Part shown: one piece after another, positions 9,259 to 15,576 of the stretch
How positions within the stretch are numbered: the stretch's first letter is position 1
Layout: every line of letters begins with the position of its first letter
Source: JBEKHI01 sp050012355
GTDB lineage: Bacteria; Actinomycetota; Actinomycetes; Streptosporangiales; Streptosporangiaceae
Length of the DNA stretch: 28,311 nt
NCBI GenBank assembly: GCA_050012355.1
Contig: JBEKHI010000054.1
Span: forward strand, 1-28,311
Direction of reading: 5' to 3'
Notes under the pieces: generated by a model
What the model was told of the DNA's origin: nothing
The model's database searches: none
The model's input: the letters and a program-made list of their open reading frames with translations, nothing else
Translations under genes and position numbers: made by a program

Positions 9259-9803
9259 CAGCCTTCCCTCCGCTTCAGTCGCACTCGCACGGTATGGGGG
9301 CGGCGTGGGGCGAGCGCCTCCAGCTGCCGGGTGGCGGCGGCCTGGACGGCTTCGGCCAGGCCGGTGGCGTCGCGCATCGTGGTGGTGGCGACGACGGTCA
9401 CCCGGCGGCGGCCGCGCAGCCGGGCGGCGCCAACGCCATCGATGCTGGTGATGGACGCACGCAGGGAGTACCGCAGGCTGGAGCGGGACAAGCCAGCTGC
9501 CAGGGCGGGGTCGCCAGGGACGAGCTCGATGACGCGGCGGCGTGGCGGCAGCAGGCCAGCCAGCAGCAGCCCCAGCCCGATCACCGCGCCGACGATCCCG
9601 GCGACCAGGACCACGGTGGCGTTCCAGTGGGTAGTGCGGCCGAAGTTGGTGACAGCGTGCACGCTGAACCCGAGGGTGCGGCGATGATTGGCGAGCGAGA
9701 TGGCCTGCACGGCGACGAACGCGCACGCGCAGACGGCCAGCAGGGCGGCGACGAAGGCCGTGACAGGGCGGCTGCCGCGGGGCATCCGGGTGGCGGAGGT
9801 CAC
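9258..9803 (-). CDS. DUF6286-type membrane protein of the Asp23 cluster
   Basis: A 181-residue protein with two N-terminal helices (about 14–35 and 61–84, with RTTHWNATVVLV before the second), then a basic linker and a soluble domain (about 90–181). This domain carries VIELVPGDPALAAGLSRSSL and ITSIDGVGAARLRGRRR. The layout matches proteins listed as DUF6286 that sit in actinobacterial Asp23/Gls24 operons. Its biochemical role is unknown. Start overlaps the upstream Asp23 stop (ATGA, 9800–9803), and its stop overlaps the amaP ATG. The soluble domain resembles the C-terminal half of AmaP, which suggests the two are paralogues or partners. Confidence 0.78.
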   Translation of the reverse strand: MTSATRMPRGSRPVTAFVAALLAVCACAFVAVQAISLANHRRTLGFSVHAVTNFGRTTHWNATVVLVAGIVGAVIGLGLLLAGLLPPRRRVIELVPGDPALAAGLSRSSLRYSLRASITSIDGVGAARLRGRRRVTVVATTTMRDATGLAEAVQAAATRQLEALAPRRPHTVRVRLKRREG

Positions 9804-10222
9804 TGCACCCTCCTTCGCTGACTGGCATCAGCGCGTAGCGCGGCGACGGTGATGTCGACGTGATCCACCTGGAGGCTGCACAGCGTCTGGATCTGCCCGG
9901 TGACGTGCTGGCGCACTCGGCGGGTCAGCTCGAGCAGCGGAGCCGGAAACGCGACGGCCAGCTGCAGCCGCACCGCGACGACCTGGCCGTCTAGGTCGGA
10001 CTCGGCGCGCACCCGCTCGCTGCCTACCGACCGTCCGGCGATGCGGCGCTGCAATCCGGATATACCGTCGATCTCGGTCGCGGCCTGGGCGGCGATCTTG
10101 TCCACCACCTGGGGCGCGAGCACGGTGCGACCGCGCTCAGCCGGGTCTGCCAGCGTGACGTCGGCGCTGCTGGGTGATGATCCGGGTATCGGCGGGGCCG
10201 GGATGGCCGGGGCGAGGCTCAT
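9800..10222 (-). CDS. Asp23/Gls24 family envelope stress protein
   Basis: A 140-residue soluble protein with the Asp23 fold signature. It has VVDKIAAQAATEIDGISGLQ (about 38–57), a beta-rich core VVAVRLQLAVAFPAPLLELTRRVRQHV, and a C-terminal strand VDHVDITVAALR. The usual family proteins are abundant, peripheral membrane-associated factors induced by cell-envelope stress. The N-terminal ~30 residues are proline-rich and probably disordered. ATG overlaps the stop of the DUF2273-like gene and its stop overlaps the DUF6286 start, so it is cotranslated within the operon. Confidence 0.9.
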   Translation of the reverse strand: MSLAPAIPAPPIPGSSPSSADVTLADPAERGRTVLAPQVVDKIAAQAATEIDGISGLQRRIAGRSVGSERVRAESDLDGQVVAVRLQLAVAFPAPLLELTRRVRQHVTGQIQTLCSLQVDHVDITVAALRADASQRRRVQ

Positions 10223-10416
10223 CGGTAGTCGCGATCTCGCCGGCCGCCGAGGTAGGCGGTCAGATCCAGTCGGCCGTCGATCACCCGGCCGGTTACCAGC
10301 CCGATGGCGCCCAGCACCAGCACGATCACGAACGCTCCCCAGCCGCCGAACGCCCCGGCGAAGCCGAGCGCGAGCCCGGCGATCAGCCCGATCACGGTGG
10401 CCGTGTTTCCTGCCAT
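10219..10416 (-). CDS. DUF2273-like small membrane protein
   Basis: A 65-residue protein with two hydrophobic, glycine-rich helices (VIGLIAGLALGFAGAFGGW and FVIVLVLGAIGLVTGRVIDG) and a basic C-terminus ending in DRDYR. Small proteins of this kind accompany asp23 genes in Firmicutes and Actinobacteria and are thought to help anchor Asp23 at the membrane. It overlaps the next asp23 by four bases. A 49-nt gap separates it from the upstream HPD-motif gene, the widest in the minus operon apart from the csbD junction. Confidence 0.82.
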   Translation of the reverse strand: MAGNTATVIGLIAGLALGFAGAFGGWGAFVIVLVLGAIGLVTGRVIDGRLDLTAYLGGRRDRDYR

Positions 10417-10465
10417 GTCAGTCTTCCCTGTCTGTCGTAGTCGCCATGCCGGTACTGCGTGTCAA

Positions 10466-10720
10466 TCAGATGACCCGGCGCCGGTGCCGGTGGTGGTGGT
10501 TGCGGGCCCGGCGGATCCGGCCAGCCAGCCGCATCAGCACCGCCGCCGGCTTGCGGCTGCGGTAGGCGGTGACCGGCACCGCGTTCCGCTCCTGCCGGTA
10601 CTCCAGCCAGGCCGAGGAGGACAACCCGGCAGCGAAGGCCTGCGGGTCACCGCCGCGGTCGGGGTGGTGGGCGGCGATCCAGGCCCGCCGCTCCCGGCCC
10701 CTGCTGTGCTGGTCGGCCAC
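10466..10720 (-). CDS. Small HPD-motif (J-domain-like) protein in the Asp23 operon
   Basis: An 84-residue basic protein starting at GTG 10720, one base after the upstream stop. Residues about 9–32 read RERRAWIAAHHPDRGGDPQAFAAG with the first part split here as RERRAWIAAH and HPDRGGDPQAF. This is the helix II–loop–helix III pattern of a DnaJ J-domain, including the invariant HPD that stimulates Hsp70 ATPase. The remainder lacks helices I and IV in recognisable form, and the C-terminus is a very basic RRARNHHHRHRRR. No partner DnaK is nearby. It could be a minimal J-protein or a domain that merely keeps the loop. The operon position between two Asp23-type genes suggests a role linked to them. 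Confidence 0.7.
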   Translation of the reverse strand: MADQHSRGRERRAWIAAHHPDRGGDPQAFAAGLSSSAWLEYRQERNAVPVTAYRSRKPAAVLMRLAGRIRRARNHHHRHRRRVI

Positions 10721-10721
10721 G

Positions 10722-11060
10722 TCAGCCGCCGGTATCCTGGTCGCCGGGCAGCAGGATGTCCTCGACAACCACCCGCACTGCCCGGCCGGCCAGTAGCGTG
10801 GCCAGGGCACGGCCGATCTGGCCGGCCACTTCGGGCAGTGGCGGCCCATAGCGGGCGACCACGTGTACCTCGACCGATTCGTCGCCGAGCCTGACCCCGG
10901 GTACGGTGCGCCCGGGCAGGTAGGAGCGGATCTCACCGAACGCCCCTGCGGACATGCCCGCCACGTCGGGGCAGGCCAGCACAGCCGCGCTGATCTGGTC
11001 GGCCTCGGTCGGCTCGCCAGCGGCCCCAGGCGGCTCCGGCGAGGAAGTGCCGGGACTCAT
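10722..11060 (-). CDS. Asp23-like protein (divergent)
   Basis: A 112-residue protein of Asp23-like pattern but shorter than the other copies. It has ISAAVLACPDVAGMSAG (about 23–39), a core SVEVHVVARYGPPLPEVAGQ (about 63–81), and C-terminal VRVVVEDILLPGD. The motif VEDILLPGD parallels VDDVHLPGED at the end of the upstream paralogue, supporting duplication. ATG overlaps the stop of that paralogue (ATGA). The N-terminal 20 residues are low complexity. Confidence 0.78.
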   Translation of the reverse strand: MSPGTSSPEPPGAAGEPTEADQISAAVLACPDVAGMSAGAFGEIRSYLPGRTVPGVRLGDESVEVHVVARYGPPLPEVAGQIGRALATLLAGRAVRVVVEDILLPGDQDTGG

Positions 11061-11551
11061 TCGACCCGAGCCTCGCTGTCATCGTCGTCGTCCTCGCCGG
11101 GCAGGTGGACGTCATCGACGGAGATGTTCACCTCGGTGACTTCCAGGCCGGTCATCCGCTCGATCGAGTCGATGACGTTGCGGCGGATCGCCTTGGTCAG
11201 CTCGCCGATCTCCACCCCGTACTCCACGACCAGGTTCAGGTCCACTGCGGCCTGCCGCTCGCCGACCTCGACGTTGACGCCCGGCGACAGCGATGAGGTG
11301 GCGGAGCCGGGAATCCGGTCCATGACTGCGCCGAAAGCCCGCGCGACGCCGCCGCCGAGCTTATGCACGCCGTTGATCTCGCGGGCGGCGAGCCCCGCGA
11401 TCTTCTGCACCACCACGTCGGCGATGGTGGTCTTGCCGTGCTCGGTGGCCAGCACCGTCTCCCGTCCCCTGCCCGGAGCGACCTCGCCTGAGCGCGACGA
11501 GACCCTCTCCCCGGCAGCCGTACCGGCGGTGCCCGCATTCGCAGCTGTCAT
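11057..11551 (-). CDS. Asp23/Gls24 family envelope stress protein
   Basis: The best-conserved Asp23 in the window, 164 residues from the ATG at 11551. Core motifs are TTIADVVVQKIAGLAAREI (about 46–64), VDLNLVVEYGVEIGELTKAI (about 112–131), and LEVTEVNISVDDVHLPGED, followed by an acidic tail DDDDD. The ATG at 11551 has AGGA eight bases upstream; an ATG nine bases earlier (11560) is an alternative start with tighter spacing. The long upstream open frame is not coding. It lies 44 nt downstream of csbD and begins the chain of overlapping Asp23 genes. Confidence 0.92.
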   Translation of the reverse strand: MTAANAGTAGTAAGERVSSRSGEVAPGRGRETVLATEHGKTTIADVVVQKIAGLAAREINGVHKLGGGVARAFGAVMDRIPGSATSSLSPGVNVEVGERQAAVDLNLVVEYGVEIGELTKAIRRNVIDSIERMTGLEVTEVNISVDDVHLPGEDDDDDSEARVE

Positions 11552-11595
11552 CACACGCATCCTTCCTTGCTTCCTTGCAGTCTGTGAGGCCCGGC

Positions 11596-11769
11596 TTAGT
11601 TCTTGAACGCGTCCTTGATCTTCTCGCCCGCGTCCTTGACGTTGCCCTTGGCCTGGCCGGCGCGGCCCTCGGCCTCCAGGCTCTCGTTCCCGGCGGCTTG
11701 CCCGGTCTTCTTCTTGGCCTGCCCGGTCAGCTTCTGCGCCTTGTTCTTCGCCTTGTCCAGCGCGCTCAT
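11596..11769 (-). CDS. CsbD family stress-response protein
   Basis: A 57-residue, highly charged, alanine/lysine-rich protein: MSALDKAKNKAQKLTGQAKK, then a repeat of GQAxGN and KDAGEKIKDAF at the end. This is the CsbD pattern of small hydrophilic proteins induced in general stress (sigma-B type regulons in Bacillus). Function is unknown. AAGGA lies eight bases upstream of the ATG. It is the first gene of the minus operon and stands divergent from the ECF sigma gene. Confidence 0.9.
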   Translation of the reverse strand: MSALDKAKNKAQKLTGQAKKKTGQAAGNESLEAEGRAGQAKGNVKDAGEKIKDAFKN

Positions 11770-11798
11770 CGCGGCCGTCCTTCCGGTAGATCTGCGGC

Positions 11799-11821
11799 GG
11801 CGGTCCCGTGGCGGGACCGCC
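11799..11821. repeat. Perfect inverted repeat in the csbD leader
   Basis: A 10-base arm GGCGGTCCCG and its exact complement flank a TGG loop. It sits 30–52 nt upstream of the csbD start, inside the 180-nt divergent region. It may be an mRNA hairpin in the csbD leader or an operator. Position between the two stress operons makes a regulatory role plausible. Confidence 0.6.
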
Positions 11822-11937
11822 CGGCGAGCCGCAGGCCAGCACATGGCCGTTACGGACCGTCTTAACTGAGACACCGGCAGCAGGCCGATCCTCACGGCCG
11901 TCCGGGGTGACACCGGTCACATGCGGGCCTGGTCTGG

Positions 11938-11943
11938 CAGTAT
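11938..11943 (+). promoter_or_regulatory. Possible −10 element giving a leaderless sigma-factor transcript
   Basis: CAGTAT ends six bases before the GTG start of the ECF sigma gene, and no Shine–Dalgarno sequence is visible there. If it is the −10, transcription would start at or next to the GTG. No good −35 accompanies it, so this is tentative. Confidence 0.25.
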
Positions 11944-11949
11944 GTCCCC

Positions 11950-12549
11950 GTGACTGCCCGGCCGTCTTCGACGCCTGGCGCGCCGTCCCAGGCGCCGCTA
12001 GGCGAGGACGTGCTGGCTGGCCGGGCCCGTGATGGGGACGCGCGGGCGTTCGAGGAACTGGTGCGCCGCAACCAGCGGGCCATGTACGCGGTGGCGCTGC
12101 GTATCCTGGCCGACCCCGACGACGCCGAGGACGCCACCCAGAGCGCTTTCATCGCGGCCTGGCGGCAGCTGCCCACCTTCCGGGCCCAGGCCAGGTTCTC
12201 CACCTGGATGTACCGGATCGTCACCAATCACGCCCTCAACCAGCTGCGCCGCCGCGCCGCCCGGGCGGAGACCTCGCTGGACGCCGCCGACGTCGAACCG
12301 GGGCGCCAGCCGGTAGCGTGGAGCGACGATCCCTACCAGCACAGCGAGACCAGTGCGCTGATGGCCGACCTGCAGGCCGCCCTGACCGCGTTGCCCGAGC
12401 CGCTGCGGGTGTGCTGGCTACTGCGCGAGGTCGACAACTGCAGCTACCAGGAGGTCGCCACCATCACCGCAACCAGCCTCGACACGGTCCGCGGCCGCAT
12501 CTACCGGGCCCGTCAGCAGCTAGCCGAAGCGATGGTCTCATGGCGATAG
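11950..12549 (+). CDS. ECF-type RNA polymerase sigma factor of the Asp23 island
   Basis: A 199-residue group 4 sigma factor. Region 2 spans about 30–97 (FEELVRRNQRAMYAVALRI, DDAEDATQSAFIAAWRQL, FSTWMYRIVTNHALNQLRRR). Region 4 is about 135–195 (LTALPEPLRVCWLLREVDN, YQEVATITATSLDTVRGRIY). The linker is acidic and variable. The start is the GTG at 11950, which lacks a clear ribosome-binding site. The 3' end overlaps the ATG of the zinc-motif/Asp23 fusion by ten bases, the usual arrangement for a sigma/anti-sigma pair. It stands head to head with the csbD–asp23 operon and is the obvious candidate activator of both units, though this is inferred. Confidence 0.92.
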   Translation: MTARPSSTPGAPSQAPLGEDVLAGRARDGDARAFEELVRRNQRAMYAVALRILADPDDAEDATQSAFIAAWRQLPTFRAQARFSTWMYRIVTNHALNQLRRRAARAETSLDAADVEPGRQPVAWSDDPYQHSETSALMADLQAALTALPEPLRVCWLLREVDNCSYQEVATITATSLDTVRGRIYRARQQLAEAMVSWR

Positions 12550-13112
12550 ACGACACCTACACCATGCCCTGCGGCCAGGACCCGCTGACCGTGGCTGACC
12601 GCGCCCGCGCGGGGCAGACCGACGCGCATGAACAGGCCTGCCCGTACTGCCAGGCCGCGATTGCCGAGGCCGGGCTGACGCTGCGGGCCGCCCAGGAGCT
12701 GGCCGCTCAGGCGGTCGATGTGCCGCCCACGCTGCTGCCCGCCGTGATGCGCACGGTCTGGTCCGAACTGCGCCCATCGGCCACCATCGACCTGCCCGTC
12801 CCCAGCGGTGGCGCCGTCGTCACCACTCTGGCCATCACTGCTGCGCTGCGCCACGACCTCGATCAGCTGCCCGGGCTGACCGTCCGCTCCTGCCGCGCCG
12901 ACGCCGCCGGTCCCCCCAGCCACGACGGCACCGGAGCCCCGCTGCTGGCAATCCGGATCACCGCCACCGCCACTTGGCCGACCGAGCTGCCAGCTCTTGC
13001 CAGTGAAGCCCGGCGGCTGGTCAGCGGAACCTTGCAGGCCCAGTTCGGCCTGGACGCCGCCAGCATCGACATCAACTTCACCGACCTTGACTTCCCCCGG
13101 GCCGCCTCATGA
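12540..13112 (+). CDS. Putative zinc anti-sigma factor fused to an Asp23-like domain
   Basis: A 190-residue cytosolic protein from the ATG at 12540, inside the end of the sigma gene. The N-terminus has Cys11 and then His30-x3-Cys34-x2-Cys37 (HEQACPYC), the layout of the zinc anti-sigma (ZAS/zf-HC2) motif. Residues about 85–188 look like Asp23: ITAALRHDLDQLPGLTVRSC, a strand LLAIRITATATWPTELPAL, helix ARRLVSGTLQAQFGL, and a final strand IDINFTDLDF. No membrane helix is present, unlike most ZAS anti-sigmas. It probably binds the upstream sigma factor, and the Asp23-like half may couple that to the membrane Asp23 complex. Similar proteins exist in Streptomyces under an Asp23/Gls24 label; the anti-sigma role is inference. 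Confidence 0.75.
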   Translation: MAIDDTYTMPCGQDPLTVADRARAGQTDAHEQACPYCQAAIAEAGLTLRAAQELAAQAVDVPPTLLPAVMRTVWSELRPSATIDLPVPSGGAVVTTLAITAALRHDLDQLPGLTVRSCRADAAGPPSHDGTGAPLLAIRITATATWPTELPALASEARRLVSGTLQAQFGLDAASIDINFTDLDFPRAAS

Positions 13113-13519
13113 CCAACCCACCCGTCCCGGCGCTGCAGGTCAGCGACAACGCCATCGTCAGGATCGCCGCCTACGCCGCCCTCACCACCCCCGGCGTCGC
13201 CTGGCTGCACCCGGCCGCCACCCGGGTGCTGACCCGCGCCGCCGCTGGCTTCGTGCGTACCCGGCCGCCTCGCACACCTGCCGACCCCGCCGCCGTCACC
13301 GTGGAGCAGGCCGCCAGCCCGGGACCCGTCCGTGTGACCGTGCGTATCGTAGCCACCGGCCACCCTCCGGTCTTGGCCACCGCGGCCGCCGTGCAGCAGC
13401 ACGTCCGGGACACGCTGCGCCAGCTGGCCGATCTCGACGCCGACGTGCGCGTCCACGTCACCGCCTTCGACCCGCAACCAGCCGCCATCGCCGAAACCCG
13501 GCCGGACCGCGAGCTGTGA
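13109..13519 (+). CDS. Asp23-like protein
   Basis: A 136-residue protein whose pattern follows Asp23: an N-terminal helix with DNAIVRIAAYAALTTPGVAW (about 13–32), a strand PVRVTVRIVATGHPPVL, helix AVQQHVRDTLRQLADL, and a last strand VRVHVTAFDPQP. It starts by ATGA overlap with the anti-sigma/Asp23 fusion and ends the plus-strand unit. Its divergence from the minus-operon copies suggests old duplication. Function beyond family membership is unknown. Confidence 0.75.
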   Translation: MTNPPVPALQVSDNAIVRIAAYAALTTPGVAWLHPAATRVLTRAAAGFVRTRPPRTPADPAAVTVEQAASPGPVRVTVRIVATGHPPVLATAAAVQQHVRDTLRQLADLDADVRVHVTAFDPQPAAIAETRPDREL

Positions 13520-13594
13520 GCCACATCACACCACAAGACCTGTGACGTTCAGCGCCGGACGCGTGTCTAACTAACAAAGCCTGCGGAATGCCCG

Positions 13595-13615
13595 GCGGGA
13601 TCTTCGCGATCCGGC
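13595..13615 (+). terminator. Weak hairpin after the Asp23 plus operon
   Basis: GGATC and GATCC flank a TTCGC loop, with outer GC/GGC pairing interrupted by one mismatch. It is about 75 nt past the last stop codon. No T-run follows. Confidence 0.3.
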
Positions 13616-13694
13616 ATCCTCATCCGCTGCCGGTCCCAGGCAGCTTTCCCACGGCTATCGCTGCATGGGCAGGGCCGCTGCGGGAGCAGAGATC

Positions 13695-13714
13695 ACCGCC
13701 CGCCGGGCGGTTTT
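13695..13714 (+). terminator. Rho-independent-type terminator
   Basis: A 7-bp stem (ACCGCCC/GGGCGGT) with a three-base loop is followed by a T-run of which the first base pairs in the stem. It lies about 175 nt beyond the end of the sigma/anti-sigma/Asp23 unit and is the best terminator-like signal in that gap. Confidence 0.45.
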
Positions 13715-13988
13715 CCGGGACCACCGCCAGCATCTCGTGCGGGGCGTGACCGGCGCTCCAGCCTGTCAGCCGAGCCAAATCGCAGCTCGCAGACCTGTAC
13801 CGAGTTTAGAGCGATACAGGCTGCCCCGAATCTCGACCGGTATATGTAAACAAACTCGGGTAATAGCCAACGGGGGCGTATCAACTAGCGTCCAGCGATG
13901 TGTTCACAACCGGTATTCGGGCACGCATTGTCGCCGGATGGCTTCCGAATTGCGGAATCTCCCGGTCGCCAAGACAGGCCGGACTGGG

Positions 13989-14016
13989 CCAATCCGCGCG
14001 GCCGGAGGTTCCGAAT
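13989..14016 (+). promoter_or_regulatory. SigK-type promoter candidate upstream of the fasciclin relic
   Basis: CCAATCC, 15 bases, CCGAAT. From memory, M. tuberculosis SigK promoters have CCATCC-like −35 and CCGAAT −10 elements. The same arrangement with the same 15-base spacer occurs at 15541–15568 in front of the decayed sigK. Matching spacing at two related genes raises confidence. Confidence 0.5.
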
Positions 14017-14204
14017 CACAGATGTGATGACAGTCAGTAGCTGGCAGGAAGCTCGGCGCGCCGTGCCCCGAATCCCGGGCGGCGCGTTCTGCCCGCTGCT
14101 GGCCGACGCGGTCGCTCCCGGCGCGGCCCAGCTCACGGCCCGGGACCACCGGGCCGCTGGGCAGTACGGCGGACGTAGCCGGCGGCACCGCGATCAGCCT
14201 GACC

Positions 14205-14420
14205 CGGTCTCGGTCAAGGAGCTCGCGATCGCGTATTTCGGGTCTCACGGCAAGCAAGCCCCGCCATGCCATCAAGACCCTGGAAGGCAGCACGATCAAG
14301 CCCGCGATGACGGGCGGGACCTGCACGGTCAACGGCGGGGACGTGGTCTGCGGCAACGTGCAGACCGCCAGCGCCACCGTTGACATCATCAGCGCCGTCC
14401 TGATGCCGCTGTCTTCCTGA
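14205..14420 (+). pseudogene. Fasciclin-domain (MPT70/MPT83-like) protein relic
   Basis: The last 50 codons read IKTLEGSTIKPAMTGGTCTV, then NGGDVVCGNVQTASATVDII and SAVLMPLSS before a TGA at 14418. This is the C-terminal half of a fasciclin (FAS1) domain, where HKTLEG and VVCGNVQTANATVYIIDTVLMP are typical. Just upstream, in another frame, VKELAIAYFGSHGKQAP resembles a worn LTYHVVxGK segment. The front part, with signal peptide, is not recognisable. Fasciclin genes are known SigK targets, which fits the neighbouring sigK and rskA genes. A frameshift near 14260 and loss of the 5' half make it non-functional. Confidence 0.75.
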
Positions 14421-14431
14421 AAGCAGCCGCA

Positions 14432-14468
14432 GCCGGGCGGGCGGGGACCTCCATGGCGCCCGCCCGGC
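14432..14468 (+). terminator. Strong hairpin after the fasciclin relic
   Basis: A perfect 12-bp stem (GCCGGGCGGGCG / CGCCCGCCCGGC) with a 13-base loop begins 11 nt after the fasciclin stop codon. Its position is that of the terminator of the former gene. No T-run follows. It could also act on the convergent sigK transcript. Confidence 0.55.
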
Positions 14469-14625
14469 GGCGGCCACCACAGCATGACCGCAGCCCGCCG
14501 GAGCCAGTCGCCATGTCTTCGCGTGGACAGCTGCCCCTGGCTGCCTGGCACCACAGGCTGCAGGCGCCGGTTCCGGGCAGGGCCGGCTACCGCACGCGCC
14601 GGGATAAAATTCGTTACCTCGATCG

Positions 14626-15285
14626 TCAGCGGCCATGGGCCATATAGCGGCGGAGACTGGCCAGGGCCGCCCGGATTCGGGTTTTGACGGTCCCGGCGGG
14701 GACGCCGAGCAGCTCAGCAACCTCGGCATAACTCCAGCCGCCATAGAACGCCAGCAGGACCGCCTCCCGCTGAGCGCCGGTCAGCCGGCCCATTCCCTGG
14801 AGCAGCCGCTCCCGCTCATGACGGTCCAGGACGGCCTCGCTGACCTGGTCCCAGCACCCGGTGATGGCGACTTCCAGCCGGTCCCTGCGGGCGCTCGCGG
14901 TGGCCGTCCGGAGCCGGTCGATGGCCCGCCGCCGGGCGATCATCAGCGCCCATGCTGCTGCCGGGCCCTTAGCCGGATCGTAGCGTCCGGCGGTACGCCA
15001 GATTTCCAGCATCACTTCCTGGGCAACTTCCTCAGCCTGGGCGGGATCACCGGTCACCTTCAGCGCCATGCCGAATACCGGGACCTGCAGCTGCCGGAAC
15101 ACCTCATCGAAGGCATCGTCGTGGCCGCATGCCACAGCAGCGATCAGCCCGGCCAGCTCACCGGTCTCCGCCAAGACCCTGCCCCTGGGTACATGGTTGC
15201 TCACAGCAAGTGATTCGGAGGCCCGCGCATCGCGGCTTGCCTTGAGGAGCACACAGGTGAAGACGGCCGGGCAGTTCCGCCGCAC
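14626..15285 (-). CDS. sigK: ECF sigma factor SigK (intact copy)
   Basis: A 219-residue group 4 sigma factor of the SigK type. Region 2 is about 60–125 (FDEVFRQLQVPVFGMALKVT, AEEVAQEVMLEIWRTAGRYD, WALMIARRRAIDRLR). Region 4 is about 160–215 (LTGAQREAVLLAFYGGWSYA, EVAELLGVPAGTVKTRIRAAL). The GTG at 15285 is chosen because GGAGG lies five bases upstream; a later GTG (VSNHVPRG) lacks one. In mycobacteria SigK is held by the redox-sensing membrane anti-sigma RskA and drives fasciclin-protein genes. Here no intact rskA follows; the downstream minus side leads only to the convergent fasciclin relic. Its control must lie elsewhere or be lost. Confidence 0.9.
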   Translation of the reverse strand: MRRNCPAVFTCVLLKASRDARASESLAVSNHVPRGRVLAETGELAGLIAAVACGHDDAFDEVFRQLQVPVFGMALKVTGDPAQAEEVAQEVMLEIWRTAGRYDPAKGPAAAWALMIARRRAIDRLRTATASARRDRLEVAITGCWDQVSEAVLDRHERERLLQGMGRLTGAQREAVLLAFYGGWSYAEVAELLGVPAGTVKTRIRAALASLRRYMAHGR

Positions 15286-15540
15286 GGAACCCTCCGTCGC
15301 CTAGTCAGCGTGTGCGTACCGGTTCACAGCCAGGTGCTCGGGTCCAGATGGCACGCGTGTATATTCGCGAACGCTAGCCGATGCCGCACTGGGCGGGGTG
15401 CCGCACCCGTCGGCAGAGTGCCCGTCAGGAGGACCCTGGTGGCATCAGGGCCTAGCTCGCGCCGCGGGTGGCGGCGCGCAGCGGATCGGATCATCTTCAC
15501 CGGGCCGCCCCGGAGGCTGCCCTCGCCGGCCTGCCCGGGA

Positions 15541-15568
15541 CCAATCCAGGTTCCAGATGGTCTCGAAT
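15541..15568 (+). promoter_or_regulatory. SigK-type promoter candidate upstream of the decayed sigK
   Basis: CCAATCC, 15 bases, TCGAAT, ending eight bases before the ATG at 15577. A start site there would give an almost leaderless message. The pair matches the one at 13989–14016 in sequence and spacing, suggesting former autoregulation of this sigK–rskA operon. Confidence 0.5.
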
Positions 15569-15576
15569 TGCGGGGC

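Larger units (their letters stand above)
13520..14204. other. Intergenic region with terminators and a SigK-type promoter
   Basis: No frame with family resemblance was found over about 685 bases. The region holds two hairpins after the Asp23 plus operon, a less GC-rich stretch around 13800–13920, and a CCAATCC/CCGAAT promoter-like pair upstream of the fasciclin relic. The part 14027–14204 may be the degraded front of that relic, but nothing aligns convincingly. Confidence 0.5.

Noticed and set aside
8467..9687. 406-codon plus-strand frame
   Set aside because: It lies opposite amaP and DUF6286, both supported by overlaps and membrane helices; its composition is that of an antisense shadow.
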